Shown here: piece after piece, positions 5,561 through 14,617 of the stretch
Layout of the letters: the number at the start of each line of letters is the position of its first letter
How positions within the stretch are numbered: position 1 is the first letter of the stretch
From: a virus
Virus record (IMG/VR): IMGVR_UViG_3300046007_014047
Coordinates: 1-29,757 of that record
Length of the DNA stretch: 29,757 bases
Direction: 5' to 3' (one strand)
The notes under the pieces: model-generated
Told to the model about the DNA's origin: nothing
The model's database searches: none
The model's input: only the letters and a program-made list of their open reading frames with translations
Made by a program: the position numbers and the translations under genes

Positions 5561-8289
5561 TAGAATGTAAAAAATTTATTAATGTTGTTATTGAATATAG
5601 GTTTACCCCATTTTATGTCCTCGTAAATTGTTTCTATTTTATTTTTTAATACCGAATCAAAAATCATATCTCTATCTAGGTATTCTTCTACTATGCTTAA
5701 TATTTCGGGAGCATCTTCATAACCATTTAATGCTAAGACGTCCACATGATACGGATTAGGTTTTAGATAGGCAAGGTATATTTTATCTCCCATTTGAAAA
5801 GTTGGATATTTTTTATCAAGTTTATTATGTCTTAAAATATCATTTGTAAAAACAGCAGCCTTTGTATTAATAGGACATTTAAGTGCTAATTTAGAAAATA
5901 TTTCACCATTTGAAGGAGCAGACGCAATGTACTCTTTCATTTTCTTTAGTCCTGTAGGTTTTAATAATTTCTTCCAATCTGTAGATGAAATTGAATTTCT
6001 AAATTCAAGTAAATAATTATCTATATCTTGTTTTTCAGCACCGAATAATATCTTTTTAATTAGATCTTCACCGAAGTTTCTAAAGAATGGAGGAAAATTA
6101 GATTTCATAATATCTAATCCTTTCATATCTAATTCGTCTACTGTTACTCCCTCTTTATTTACAACCCACATCGCATATCTCCTTTTGCCTGACCAATATG
6201 CTCGTTTTACAATTACTTCTTGTTTGAGTTCAAAAAAGTGTTTTTTATTTATATTAAATACTTTTTTAGATATATCGTCTAGATTTTGGTTTGCTTTAAC
6301 TTGCAATTGTTGTGATATTGCTATTAGTTTATCTATTTTGTCTTTTTCTTCTGTTAAATTAGGATATTTTTTATCTAATAGATCTTTAATTTCAATATAC
6401 ATTGAGTCTGTATCAGAAGCAATTACATATTCTTCACGATCTGATTCGATTGCTTTGGCTAATAGGTTATTTACATAAATAATACTCTCCTTGGTTAATC
6501 GCTGTCCACTGTTTGTAATAGCAGCAGAACATATCTTATGACCATCTGTATAACGCCAGCCATTTATAGCATATGTTCCATATAGTGCATTTTGAAGAAT
6601 TTTAAAAGCCATTTGATACAAATCATATAATTTATAGTTATCCCATTCTTCATTTTTGCCAGCTGCTTTTTTCAAAGCACGATAATGTTCTCTTTGTTTA
6701 AACCAATCTTCTAATACTTCACAAGATATACTTTTAATATCATTTCTAAAAAATGCTCCACTTGCTGATATAGACCAGTTGTTTTTTTCAATAAAATGAA
6801 TTAAATCTTTGACTTTAACAATAGCAGACTTAAGTTGGTAGTTGTTTTTATCTAGTTTTTCAATAGTCAATTGTTCTTCAGGATCTTTTTCTTTAAGCTT
6901 TTCTAATGAATTATATTGCTCATAGTTATCTTTAGTTACAATTCTACCTACTAATGTTTCCACTCCTAAATTCAATGATTTAATAATAGAAGGGTATAGT
7001 GAAGTATAATCTAAATCTGTTACATAAGAATATAAACCAGGAGTAGGATCAAGCAAATAACCTCCAGCATACGATTCGCTTTTTCTAACTGTTTTTAAAC
7101 TTCTTTCTTTAACTATATCAGATTTAGTTTTTACTAATACTGTTTTTGTTTCATGATTTATATTAACAATAACCCCTTCGATTGTAGGAGTACCTCGTTG
7201 ATGTACAACTTCATCTCCAATAATTAGTTCTTTAATGTAACTATTTACAGTAGTTGGTTTATTAGGAGATATTATATTTTTGCGTTTTAAATATGTTAAT
7301 ATAGCACCTTCATTTAACACTGTGTTGTAATATACACTTTCATATGGTACGTGACACAAATGACATATAAGAATAGTTAATTGTATAAACTGGAGTTTAT
7401 TTTCTAGGGCTTCTATGATTTCAACGTCTCGAAGATTATAATCGATAAATTTATTAATATCTTCTTTGAATAAAGTATCTAATGTTCCATTGTATTCTAT
7501 TTTACCCAATTTGGCATATTTTAAGCCAATGTCTCCTAGTTTATATGATGCTTCTTCTTTAGGAATATATTTTTTAATTAACATCATGTAATCTAAACTA
7601 TTAACACCTCCTAGTGTAATAGGGGAATATGAATTATAAATATATTCTTTTATTTTTCGAATAGGAGATAAGAATAATACTAAATCTTCTCCTAAGATTT
7701 GTTTAATTCGGTAATATAAATAAGGTATATCAAAAAAATCGCTATTGTATCCTACAACAATAGTGGGATCTAATTGAACCCACTTTTCTAAAAATGAACC
7801 TAATAATGCTTGCTCATTTTCACATGGTATTATATAACGATTATTTTCAGTGGCTGGGTTGAGTGTTTTATGCTCATCTAAAATATAACAATATTGATCT
7901 TTAGTATTGACATCAATTAAAGCTATAGATGTTATTTTAGCAGGAGCACTTCTAATATATTGGGGCGTTAATGCTCCTAGCATTTCAATCTCAATATCAA
8001 GATAAACTGTATTGTGGGATGAAGGTGGAGAGTCTTCTTTATAATAGTAGTCTCGTAATATTGCTAATTCTCGTTGTATGTCTTTTTCTAGTAATGATGG
8101 GTCTTTCCAGTCATACCTTCCGTTTACTGGAGAGCAAGGTTCTCCAAATAATGTTTTAAATTCTCCATCCGGATCTTTTTTATAAACAGTAGGATAATAT
8201 TTAAAGGATAGCCATCCCTTCTTATCGTCCCTTAAGTAGCAAGTACCCTTATCTTCCGGGTCGAAAGAGTAATAAATTGATTGATACAT
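5560..8289 (-). CDS. Replicative DNA polymerase, family B (T4 gp43-like)
   Basis: This 909-residue enzyme has all motifs of a proofreading family B polymerase. The 3'-5' exonuclease has Exo I DIE (D98, E100), Exo II YNSDFFDIPYL (D187) and Exo III YNLRDVE (Y284, D288). The polymerase has motif A DLDYTSLYPSI (around 425-435), motif B KILQNALYG (563-571) and motif C SDTDSMY (D626, D628). An extra beta-rich segment at about residues 362-405 lies between the exonuclease region and the YAGGY palm entry. The size is close to T4 gp43. The gene overlaps the clamp by one base, giving a polymerase-clamp pair. A homing endonuclease gene sits immediately upstream. Confidence 0.96.
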   Translation of the reverse strand: MYQSIYYSFDPEDKGTCYLRDDKKGWLSFKYYPTVYKKDPDGEFKTLFGEPCSPVNGRYDWKDPSLLEKDIQRELAILRDYYYKEDSPPSSHNTVYLDIEIEMLGALTPQYIRSAPAKITSIALIDVNTKDQYCYILDEHKTLNPATENNRYIIPCENEQALLGSFLEKWVQLDPTIVVGYNSDFFDIPYLYYRIKQILGEDLVLFLSPIRKIKEYIYNSYSPITLGGVNSLDYMMLIKKYIPKEEASYKLGDIGLKYAKLGKIEYNGTLDTLFKEDINKFIDYNLRDVEIIEALENKLQFIQLTILICHLCHVPYESVYYNTVLNEGAILTYLKRKNIISPNKPTTVNSYIKELIIGDEVVHQRGTPTIEGVIVNINHETKTVLVKTKSDIVKERSLKTVRKSESYAGGYLLDPTPGLYSYVTDLDYTSLYPSIIKSLNLGVETLVGRIVTKDNYEQYNSLEKLKEKDPEEQLTIEKLDKNNYQLKSAIVKVKDLIHFIEKNNWSISASGAFFRNDIKSISCEVLEDWFKQREHYRALKKAAGKNEEWDNYKLYDLYQMAFKILQNALYGTYAINGWRYTDGHKICSAAITNSGQRLTKESIIYVNNLLAKAIESDREEYVIASDTDSMYIEIKDLLDKKYPNLTEEKDKIDKLIAISQQLQVKANQNLDDISKKVFNINKKHFFELKQEVIVKRAYWSGKRRYAMWVVNKEGVTVDELDMKGLDIMKSNFPPFFRNFGEDLIKKILFGAEKQDIDNYLLEFRNSISSTDWKKLLKPTGLKKMKEYIASAPSNGEIFSKLALKCPINTKAAVFTNDILRHNKLDKKYPTFQMGDKIYLAYLKPNPYHVDVLALNGYEDAPEILSIVEEYLDRDMIFDSVLKNKIETIYEDIKWGKPIFNNNINKFFTF

Positions 8290-8334
8290 TAGATATAACT
8301 ATTTTTTATAATTTTCTTAGAGGTAAGATAATAA

Positions 8335-9252
8335 TTAATTTTTATACTCCCAAATAAATCCATAAGCTGTTTTTAATTTTCCTTGACAACATTTAGTTAT
8401 ATTTGGGTTTTTAGATCTATTATTGAATACAATATTACAGGCATCAGTAATAGAAGAAAATTCTTTTATAAAATTCCCATTTATATCATATTGAAGAATT
8501 GGTTTTGCTTTGGAATCATGCTTTTTTCCTTTTAATTTTTCACTAATAGTTTTCCCAAACCCTTCAGGTTTTGGTTTTTTATTTTTTATATTAGATTTTC
8601 CTTTTAATTTATTAATTCTTTTCTCAACATGTTCGGGGGATTGTTTATATCCAGTTAGAGATTGGCTAATTTTTTTATTTCGAGATTTTGGGTGCTTTTT
8701 GGGTTTTCCTACAACTGATTCAAAGAAAGCTTTAGTTTTAGGATAGAAATAGTTTTCTTTATTTTTTTTAGGGACTCTTAATTTTTCTTTTTGTTCTTCG
8801 TTTAATAGTCCTCTTTTAATTCCTTTTAAGGGACTTGATTTTTCTAATTTACTTTCTCTCATTTTCAATTTAGTTTTTTCATTGTGAGATTTACCCAAAT
8901 TTTTTTCTAACATTGAAATCTTCATTTTTTCTCCAAAACTCGATGGTCTAACTCTTCCTTTTAATGCTCTAGATATTTTATCTTTAGAATCTTGAGAATA
9001 AAAATCAGCTCCTCCACCTCCACTATTTTTATTCATTATTTCAAATCCCCATTGTCTAAATTGTTCTATCCAATAGGATTCAAGTGGTTTCCATTCTTTT
9101 CTATCTAAAGAATCTACTTGGTCTATGTAAGTATATTTAATGTCCTCTCCATATGTTTTTTTATGGGATAAATATCGGCAAGATTTTGTTTTTCCAATAT
9201 AAACTTTGTTAGAATTACCATAACAATTTTCTACTAAATAAATTTTTGTCAT
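8335..9252 (-). CDS. GIY-YIG homing endonuclease with NUMOD3 and NUMOD1 modules
   Basis: This 305-residue protein is a free-standing mobile endonuclease. A degenerate GIY-YIG nuclease core comes first (KIYLVEN at 3-9, KVYIGKT at 17-23, a Glu in the LESYWIEQF helix near 58). Lys/Ser-rich NUMOD3-type DNA-binding repeats follow, of the form G-K-x-x-S-x-E-x-x-x-K-x, at about 85-240. The tail is a NUMOD1 helix-turn-helix (PILQYDINGNFIKEFSSI to KTAYGFIWEYKN). It sits in the short intergenic region between the mazG-like gene and the polymerase. Such enzymes cut related DNA lacking the gene and spread by repair. The target is probably close by, perhaps in the polymerase gene; this is inference. Confidence 0.88.
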   Translation of the reverse strand: MTKIYLVENCYGNSNKVYIGKTKSCRYLSHKKTYGEDIKYTYIDQVDSLDRKEWKPLESYWIEQFRQWGFEIMNKNSGGGGADFYSQDSKDKISRALKGRVRPSSFGEKMKISMLEKNLGKSHNEKTKLKMRESKLEKSSPLKGIKRGLLNEEQKEKLRVPKKNKENYFYPKTKAFFESVVGKPKKHPKSRNKKISQSLTGYKQSPEHVEKRINKLKGKSNIKNKKPKPEGFGKTISEKLKGKKHDSKAKPILQYDINGNFIKEFSSITDACNIVFNNRSKNPNITKCCQGKLKTAYGFIWEYKN

Positions 9253-9295
9253 AATACTTTACTATCTTGTTATCGATAATAAATATTAGAAAAAT

Positions 9296-9802
9296 TTATT
9301 TTTTACATAAATTTATTTCGTTTTCAGTAAAGAATTGTCTAAGATTTGGTTTTTCATAAAAGCAACTTTTCATCACTTTTCTGTCGTAGCTACGATATAC
9401 CACATACTTGTCACCAACTCGTTCGTAATGGCACTCTGTACCTTGTTCTTGGGAGCGCACTTTAACAGTCTCTTGTGCTTCTGCTTCAGTACTGCAAGCC
9501 TTTGATAAATTGGACGCCTGTACTTCCAAATATGCGGGCCAAATTTTATCCTTAAGACCATGAAGGCAAACTCCATTCCCAAGGGATACGTAAGCAATAT
9601 CACACAGCGCGTCCAAAATCTCAACGATATCTCCTTTTTCACATGCCTGTTTATATTCCTCAAGTTCTTCCAGAACAAAGTTGTATACAAACTCCCATTC
9701 TTTTCTGTCAGGTATTGTGGGCACATAGTTATTAGGTTTATTCATTAAAGCGTTAAACTCTTCAACTTCGCTTACAAATGGTACGTAATTGTTGTCTTTC
9801 AT
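9296..9802 (-). CDS. MazG-like nucleotide pyrophosphohydrolase
   Basis: The N-terminal ~100 residues carry the all-alpha NTP pyrophosphohydrolase pattern of phage MazG/HisE-like proteins. EELEEYKQACEKGD is followed by EILDALCDIAYVSLG, giving the E-x-x-E ... D-x-x-D metal-binding arrangement. The rest (about 115-168) is a short mixed domain with tyrosine-rich strands (HYERVGDKYVVYRSYD), unassigned. Enzymes of this type hydrolyse (d)NTPs to monophosphates; phage copies are thought to adjust nucleotide or alarmone pools. Two adjacent sequence lines in this gene (9421-9540) are about 47% GC, against roughly 20-35% in nearby genes. The gene is bracketed by a homing endonuclease and a NUMOD1 relic, which points to recent import. 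Promoter at 9820-9850. Confidence 0.82.
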   Translation of the reverse strand: MKDNNYVPFVSEVEEFNALMNKPNNYVPTIPDRKEWEFVYNFVLEELEEYKQACEKGDIVEILDALCDIAYVSLGNGVCLHGLKDKIWPAYLEVQASNLSKACSTEAEAQETVKVRSQEQGTECHYERVGDKYVVYRSYDRKVMKSCFYEKPNLRQFFTENEINLCKK

Positions 9803-9819
9803 AAATATTAAATTGTACT

Positions 9820-9850
9820 TAAATATAATAACTATTTTTTATATTTCCAA
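9820..9850 (-). promoter_or_regulatory. Promoter-like element ahead of mazG-like gene
   Basis: The coding strand has TTG, exactly 20 bases, then TATATTTA, ending 17 bases before the mazG ATG. This matches the Bacteroidota form TTG-N17-23-TAnnTTTG at all but the last position. Its -33 part lies within the WKYKK codons of the upstream NUMOD1 relic. Confidence 0.55.
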
Positions 9851-9962
9851 ATAAAACCACCAGCAGTTTTTTGAACTTCTCTACAACAAGCAGATATGCT
9901 ATCTCCTCTTATTCCTGTTATTCTTGAAGCTTCAGCTATGCTTATAAAAGTATTGATTACAT
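9832..9962 (-). pseudogene. Relic of a NUMOD1 homing-endonuclease C-terminus
   Basis: No complete gene fits between folE and mazG, but one frame reads NTFISIAEASRIT, then SISACC, then KTAGGFIWKYKK and a stop at 9832-9834. This is the C-terminal half of a NUMOD1 module. It closely parallels the tail of the intact GIY-YIG endonuclease 1.5 kb away (KTAYGFIWEYKN). There is no in-frame ATG, and the frame is closed by a stop within the folE 3' end, so only about 45 codons survive. It is best read as the remains of a homing endonuclease once inserted behind folE. Its distal end now carries a promoter-like element. Confidence 0.8.
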
Positions 9963-10598
9963 TTATAGATCTTTTCCATTTTTAGCGATTGCGTGTAAAA
10001 ATTCTTCACGAATTAGATTTCCTGGTTCCATAAAAACACCACTAAATTTGTTTGTTGTCATAACACTAGTAGGATGTTTAATTCCTCTATTCGAGCAACA
10101 CATATGTTTAGAAGCAACACTAACAGCTACTGATTCACATTCTAATTTTTCTGAAAGGAAACTATGGATTTGTTGAGTTAATGATTCTTGCATTTGTGGG
10201 CGACGAGAATAAAAATCAACTATACGATTTAACTTGCTAAGTCCAACTACGCTTTTCCCAGGAACATAAGCTACAGATGCATAACCAGTAAATGGTAAAT
10301 TATGATGTGCGCACATTGATACTACTGGAATTCCGGTTTGGATGACAACCCCATCATAATTTTCTTCATTAGGAAATACAGTCATAGAAGGTTCTTCTGA
10401 TATAGAGCCAATAATTAGGTCTTTTAACCAGGCCTTTGCAACCCTTGTTGGGGTATCGATTGTTTGAGGGTCGGCTTTATAATCAAACCCCATTGCATTC
10501 AAAAATTGACCATAATAAATAGAAGCATTGTTGATCATTTCTTCTATTTCTTTTGGTGTTCTTGGTTTGTTTTCATTTGCTTTTTTAATATACATCAT
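9963..10598 (-). CDS. folE: GTP cyclohydrolase I
   Basis: This 211-residue enzyme opens the GTP ring to give dihydroneopterin triphosphate, the first step toward folate and toward 7-deazaguanines. Zinc ligands are visible in MCAHHNLPF (C96, H98/H99) and HMCCSNRG (C167/C168). The substrate loop and helix GLSKLNRIVDFYSRRPQMQESLT (119-141) is canonical. The usual MCMMMRG motif is MCCSNRG here, a noticeable variant. The length and domain order are normal for the catalytic family. The gene is separated from the que/dpdA operon by the fibre genes but supplies the precursor for QueD. A second start codon adjoins the first (MM). A promoter-like element lies at 10619-10649. Confidence 0.95.
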   Translation of the reverse strand: MMYIKKANENKPRTPKEIEEMINNASIYYGQFLNAMGFDYKADPQTIDTPTRVAKAWLKDLIIGSISEEPSMTVFPNEENYDGVVIQTGIPVVSMCAHHNLPFTGYASVAYVPGKSVVGLSKLNRIVDFYSRRPQMQESLTQQIHSFLSEKLECESVAVSVASKHMCCSNRGIKHPTSVMTTNKFSGVFMEPGNLIREEFLHAIAKNGKDL

Positions 10599-10618
10599 GG
10601 TTTATAACTTATTTTGAT

Positions 10619-10649
10619 TTAATATAATAACCTTTATTTGAAAATCCAA
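10619..10649 (-). promoter_or_regulatory. Promoter-like element ahead of folE
   Basis: The coding strand has TTG, exactly 20 bases, then TATATTAA, about 20 bases before the folE ATG. The -7 half matches TAnnTTTG at six of eight positions. The spacing is the same as at the three other TTG-N20 sites at 9820-9850, 21774-21804 and 22427-22457. Confidence 0.4.
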
Positions 10650-10651
10650 AT

Positions 10652-13600
10652 TTAATTTAAATCTATATTTATAATATATTGCCCAGAAGTATAATTTGAA
10701 TTGTAAGGGCTTTCCCATTGTAGTTGATCCATATTATTGTTTAATATCCGAAAATTTGCTGGGTCAGTGCTAATAAAGCTGGATTTAATGTTTTGTATAT
10801 CAACATATCCATTAAGAGCGGATTGGCCCAATCCAATATTAAAAGCTCCGGGACCCATAACAGTAATAGACCCTGTATGGAAAGCAAAGGATCCTGTGAC
10901 TTTTGGTAAAACAAGGTCATTCATATACCTAGCTCCGTCTCTTAATACAAACCGTGCCAGTGATCCTGTATATGTGTTAGCGTTTAAAGACCATTGGGCC
11001 ACATCGTGTCTATATTCAAATGAATAGTTAAATGAAGCAGTAGAATTATTGCTTATATAAAACATAGTTCCTAGTAGGGCATTTCTCCATTCTGTGTTTA
11101 CTCTATAAACTCTAAAAAAGGTTTCATTAGGATTTTTGGTTATATAACTGTAATCATTGTATGTCAAATCATATCCCCATTTCATATAATTCTTAAAATG
11201 TGGAGTTATAGAATGTTGAGTTACATTTCTAGAAGGAGATATAAAACCTTCATTTCTAAAACGGGTTAATCTATTAGCAAAATTGCCATTTTTTGGGGTC
11301 ATTATATTATAATGCCAATATGGGATATATCTATAATTTTCAATAATATAATCATCCATATATTCTACCATATTATCAGCAAAATCTACTATATAATAAT
11401 AGCCATTTCCTTGATGTATATCACCTATAAACCCAGCATATTGACCTCCATTATTATAGTTTCTTTTGAATTGGGCTATAAGAGCAGTTAGAAATACAGT
11501 AGTAGAATAAAATCCATAAAATGATGGTATTAATCTAGTAGAACCAGCACCATGAGTAAAATTATAGTTATTATAGTAATTCATTATTATACTATACGCT
11601 GCGTTTTCAGTCCAAACACAATTTAAATAATAATTTCCACAATGATAAGCAGCTGTATATTGGTTAGGAAAATATATTCTCCACCCTCTTCCATTCCATC
11701 CACTCCAGTAGCTATCTCGGCTTAAAATAGTCCCCCCACTAAATGAAAAATATCCGGTAAATGAAGTACCTTGAGTAAAGCAATTATAGTAGCTTACTCC
11801 ATCGTATATATCAGAATCCCATAGGTTATAATTTCTAGGGCCAAAGGCGGATTGATCATAATTACTATTAAGATTTATAGGATATTGAGCAGACATATGT
11901 TCATATGCCGTATTTTTTATAATATATTTTCTACCATTACTAACTCCTGTAAAAGTATTCCACCTTCCTGTCCGCCATGTATTTGTTCCCCAAGCCCCAG
12001 ATAAAGTAATTTTTTTATTAAGCTTAATAAGACGTTCTCCTCCTTTTAAAAAAGGACCATGGACAAAAGGCCTATCTAATGTAATTGTTTTATTTTGAGA
12101 ATCTACTGCTGTTATTGTGTAATAATCTTTTAAATCTGTATTATAACTACTAGAAGGTATGGTTCCATTAAGTAGATTAGTATAAAAATCAGCTTCTTGT
12201 ATATACCCGACATAAGGTCCATTATACATAATCATTACTTCATCTCCCACAGAATAATCGGAAACACTACTTAATTCTAATTTAAATCCATCACTAAAGT
12301 TCCAGACACCAATATTCATCCACCTATTTTCTGCTTGGGTAGTAGAGTTACCAGTAGTATTTCCTACTTTTGTAAATCTAATATATTGAGCAGTTTGAGC
12401 ACTAGATAATTCAAATATTCTAATCGAGTCTCCAGTTCCTCTTCGCCTGTTATCTAATGATGTGGTTGAAAATGCTTCACTGCCTGTTCTAAGAGTAACA
12501 TTAGTCCAGCTACTGAGATCATTGCTGGTTTGGATTCTTAAACCTTGTCCTGTTGCCCAATATTGGTTATAGGTGCTAAATCTTTCTGTAAGAGAGACAT
12601 GAGTAAAGGTTTGTTGGGAAGTTAAATCTAATATCATACTTCCTGTTACATTATTACCAAAATTATAAGTATTAACATCATAATTTGTAGTTCCACTTAA
12701 CAATGAATAAAAGCCAGAATTTGTGTTTCTTGTATTAGTTGTTATATCATTGGTAGCATTATATATATAAGGAAAAATACTATTATTTTGTACGTCTGAT
12801 GCTCCTCGGTAGCCATAGGCTAGATTAAAATTTCCTAAAGGATTATTAATACTAGCTGCTTGTTTTATAATCCGGTCTCCTACTTTATGAGCAAATTCGG
12901 CTCCTGTTTCATATACCATGTCGTTGGCATTTCCAACATAATTAGCACTTAAAGTAAGCAATTGGGCAGTGGCATATATTTTATATTGAAGACAAGTAAA
13001 AGAATTTTGATTATTACAATATACCCCCACACGGCCATAATATCCTCCAGACCTCATGTATGATTCATTTACTAAATTATCATCTATGTATCCTTTTATA
13101 ATACCTCTTCTACAATCTAAAGTATATTTTTTTAACCCATTGGATGCTATTCCTGCTCTAGATAGTAAAATAGTGCTATCATTTGACACTAAACGTTGCA
13201 ATAATCTGTAACGAGAATTATCAGCATCTACTTCAAAATATGTTCTAGCAAATGAATCATATCCATAATCTCCATCTACAATAGGATCAGCATGTATTAC
13301 AACTCCTAGAGCTCCTCCATCCGAAGTGCCACTTGTTACATTTCTAAAGTTAGATATCCATGCTTCAACTTTAACTTCTTGACGCATTATGTCTTTTACA
13401 AATAATTGTCTATATGAAGTACTTCCTGTTTGAATTAAAGCATATGCAGATGCGGATACTGGGCTAGGTGATATCCGAAAGTCTGCAAAGAATGAAGATC
13501 GAGTAATATTAGTTTCCCATTCACTTAAATTAGTGGTTCCTGTTTTAAAATCATAATCTTTTAATAAATGATCATAATCTGAAACAGCAGTAATAGTATA

Positions 13601-14617
13601 CACATTATTATTAGCTACTATTTTGTCTCCTACTTGAAATTGTGTAGTATCTACTACAATTTGATTAGCAGATGGAATTGCCAATACAGGACCCCGTATG
13701 CCATTGATGCGAGCTAAATATAGGTCATTTCCTGATATGCCTGTTACAGTAAATACTTCGTCCATAGAGCCGCTAGGGACTGACTCTGCTACCCTAAACC
13801 CGTCATCTATTCTATAAAGATTAAAGTTTGGATCTTTAAAAATAATAGTATCATTAACTCCAAATCCTGTAGAACTAGCAGCTGACACTTTTCCGTCTCC
13901 TATAGAAACGGCGGTTGTTATTGTTGTATTAGTTCTATTTTCATCTCCCTCAAATATAATTTGAGATAATTGAAAATTCTCTCCAAATATTCTAGATGTA
14001 GTTCCTGAGCTGGCATTAGTATTATTAAGACCCCATATCACACTACCTGATCCTGAAATATGAAATGTACCATCTCTAACAGCTAATGATTGGGAGATGG
14101 TTAGGGACCCAGAATTGTATATTTTTAAATATCCCCCATTTTCTATTATTATATCTCCTCCTATTGTAGTGTTACTGCTAGTGATTTCAATTATAGGGCT
14201 AAAATGAACAAAGGCTCCATTGGGTATAGTACCCCCAAAAATACTAGTAATAGGAGATCCACCTGAGCCGGTCCAAGGTGTAGTGCTTATTGAGGTTGTC
14301 CAAGGAAAATAAGTTGTATCTACACTACATCCAGTAAATGTAGTAGCAGTAGTACCTGTATAATTTATTTTAAGTTTTTGACTTCTATCAGTTACTGTAA
14401 AAAAACTTCCATTTGCTGGAAAGCCACTTGTGCTGCTTACTGTAATAGTCTGGGTGCCTGCCCAATAATTAATAGCTGATTGGTTTATAGTAGTACGAAG
14501 GCCTCTGATTAATATAGAGTCGGCTCCATATATAGGAACAACTCCTCCTTGCCATGCTGTAGTGTCATTCCAATTTTTGGCTCCTATAAAGTTAGTAACA
14601 GAGGTTATAGTAGCCAT
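10652..14617 (-). CDS. Large virion tail-fibre/adhesin-like protein, mosaic
   Basis: This 1321-residue protein is rich in Ser, Thr, Asn, Gly and Tyr and has no signal peptide, as expected for a phage fibre or baseplate-associated adhesin. The N-terminus (about 12-50) has WNDTTAWQGGVVP and GADSILIRG, like the start of a G8/beta-helix domain. Residues ~350-550 look like a concanavalin-type jelly roll (FARTYFEVDADNSRYRLLQR, CRRGIIKGYIDDNLV). Residues ~650-775 resemble an F5/8 type C (discoidin) domain (GLRIQTSNDLSSWTNV, AQYIRFTKVG). The Tyr/Asn-rich region at ~880-1150 suggests a beta-helix. Its start overlaps the upstream gene by one base. Binding of host surface glycan is inference from these domain types. 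Confidence 0.75.
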   Translation of the reverse strand: MATITSVTNFIGAKNWNDTTAWQGGVVPIYGADSILIRGLRTTINQSAINYWAGTQTITVSSTSGFPANGSFFTVTDRSQKLKINYTGTTATTFTGCSVDTTYFPWTTSISTTPWTGSGGSPITSIFGGTIPNGAFVHFSPIIEITSSNTTIGGDIIIENGGYLKIYNSGSLTISQSLAVRDGTFHISGSGSVIWGLNNTNASSGTTSRIFGENFQLSQIIFEGDENRTNTTITTAVSIGDGKVSAASSTGFGVNDTIIFKDPNFNLYRIDDGFRVAESVPSGSMDEVFTVTGISGNDLYLARINGIRGPVLAIPSANQIVVDTTQFQVGDKIVANNNVYTITAVSDYDHLLKDYDFKTGTTNLSEWETNITRSSFFADFRISPSPVSASAYALIQTGSTSYRQLFVKDIMRQEVKVEAWISNFRNVTSGTSDGGALGVVIHADPIVDGDYGYDSFARTYFEVDADNSRYRLLQRLVSNDSTILLSRAGIASNGLKKYTLDCRRGIIKGYIDDNLVNESYMRSGGYYGRVGVYCNNQNSFTCLQYKIYATAQLLTLSANYVGNANDMVYETGAEFAHKVGDRIIKQAASINNPLGNFNLAYGYRGASDVQNNSIFPYIYNATNDITTNTRNTNSGFYSLLSGTTNYDVNTYNFGNNVTGSMILDLTSQQTFTHVSLTERFSTYNQYWATGQGLRIQTSNDLSSWTNVTLRTGSEAFSTTSLDNRRRGTGDSIRIFELSSAQTAQYIRFTKVGNTTGNSTTQAENRWMNIGVWNFSDGFKLELSSVSDYSVGDEVMIMYNGPYVGYIQEADFYTNLLNGTIPSSSYNTDLKDYYTITAVDSQNKTITLDRPFVHGPFLKGGERLIKLNKKITLSGAWGTNTWRTGRWNTFTGVSNGRKYIIKNTAYEHMSAQYPINLNSNYDQSAFGPRNYNLWDSDIYDGVSYYNCFTQGTSFTGYFSFSGGTILSRDSYWSGWNGRGWRIYFPNQYTAAYHCGNYYLNCVWTENAAYSIIMNYYNNYNFTHGAGSTRLIPSFYGFYSTTVFLTALIAQFKRNYNNGGQYAGFIGDIHQGNGYYYIVDFADNMVEYMDDYIIENYRYIPYWHYNIMTPKNGNFANRLTRFRNEGFISPSRNVTQHSITPHFKNYMKWGYDLTYNDYSYITKNPNETFFRVYRVNTEWRNALLGTMFYISNNSTASFNYSFEYRHDVAQWSLNANTYTGSLARFVLRDGARYMNDLVLPKVTGSFAFHTGSITVMGPGAFNIGLGQSALNGYVDIQNIKSSFISTDPANFRILNNNMDQLQWESPYNSNYTSGQYIINIDLN

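Noticed and set aside
6826-6836. Further copies of the hsp20-flanking repeat (CTTAAG-containing strings near 6826 and 8229 in the polymerase gene)
   Set aside because: They share only about 8-10 bases, lack the GGGCGC part and lie in coding DNA, so they look like chance matches.
7080-7210. Intein in the DNA polymerase
   Set aside because: The extra segment is only about 40 residues and lacks splicing-site Cys/Ser and His-Asn residues, and the polymerase motifs continue without a break.
9373-9726. 117-codon open frame on the minus strand inside the mazG-like gene
   Set aside because: It lies entirely within the mazG-like gene in another frame, has no recognisable pattern, and is explained by the higher GC content there, which reduces chance stops.
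10737-11027. Open frames on the plus strand, such as this one and those at 2673-2954, 3285-3551, 6185-6478 and 28520-28744
   Set aside because: Each is antisense to a well-supported gene, has no family motifs, and there is no plus-strand gene elsewhere in the window.
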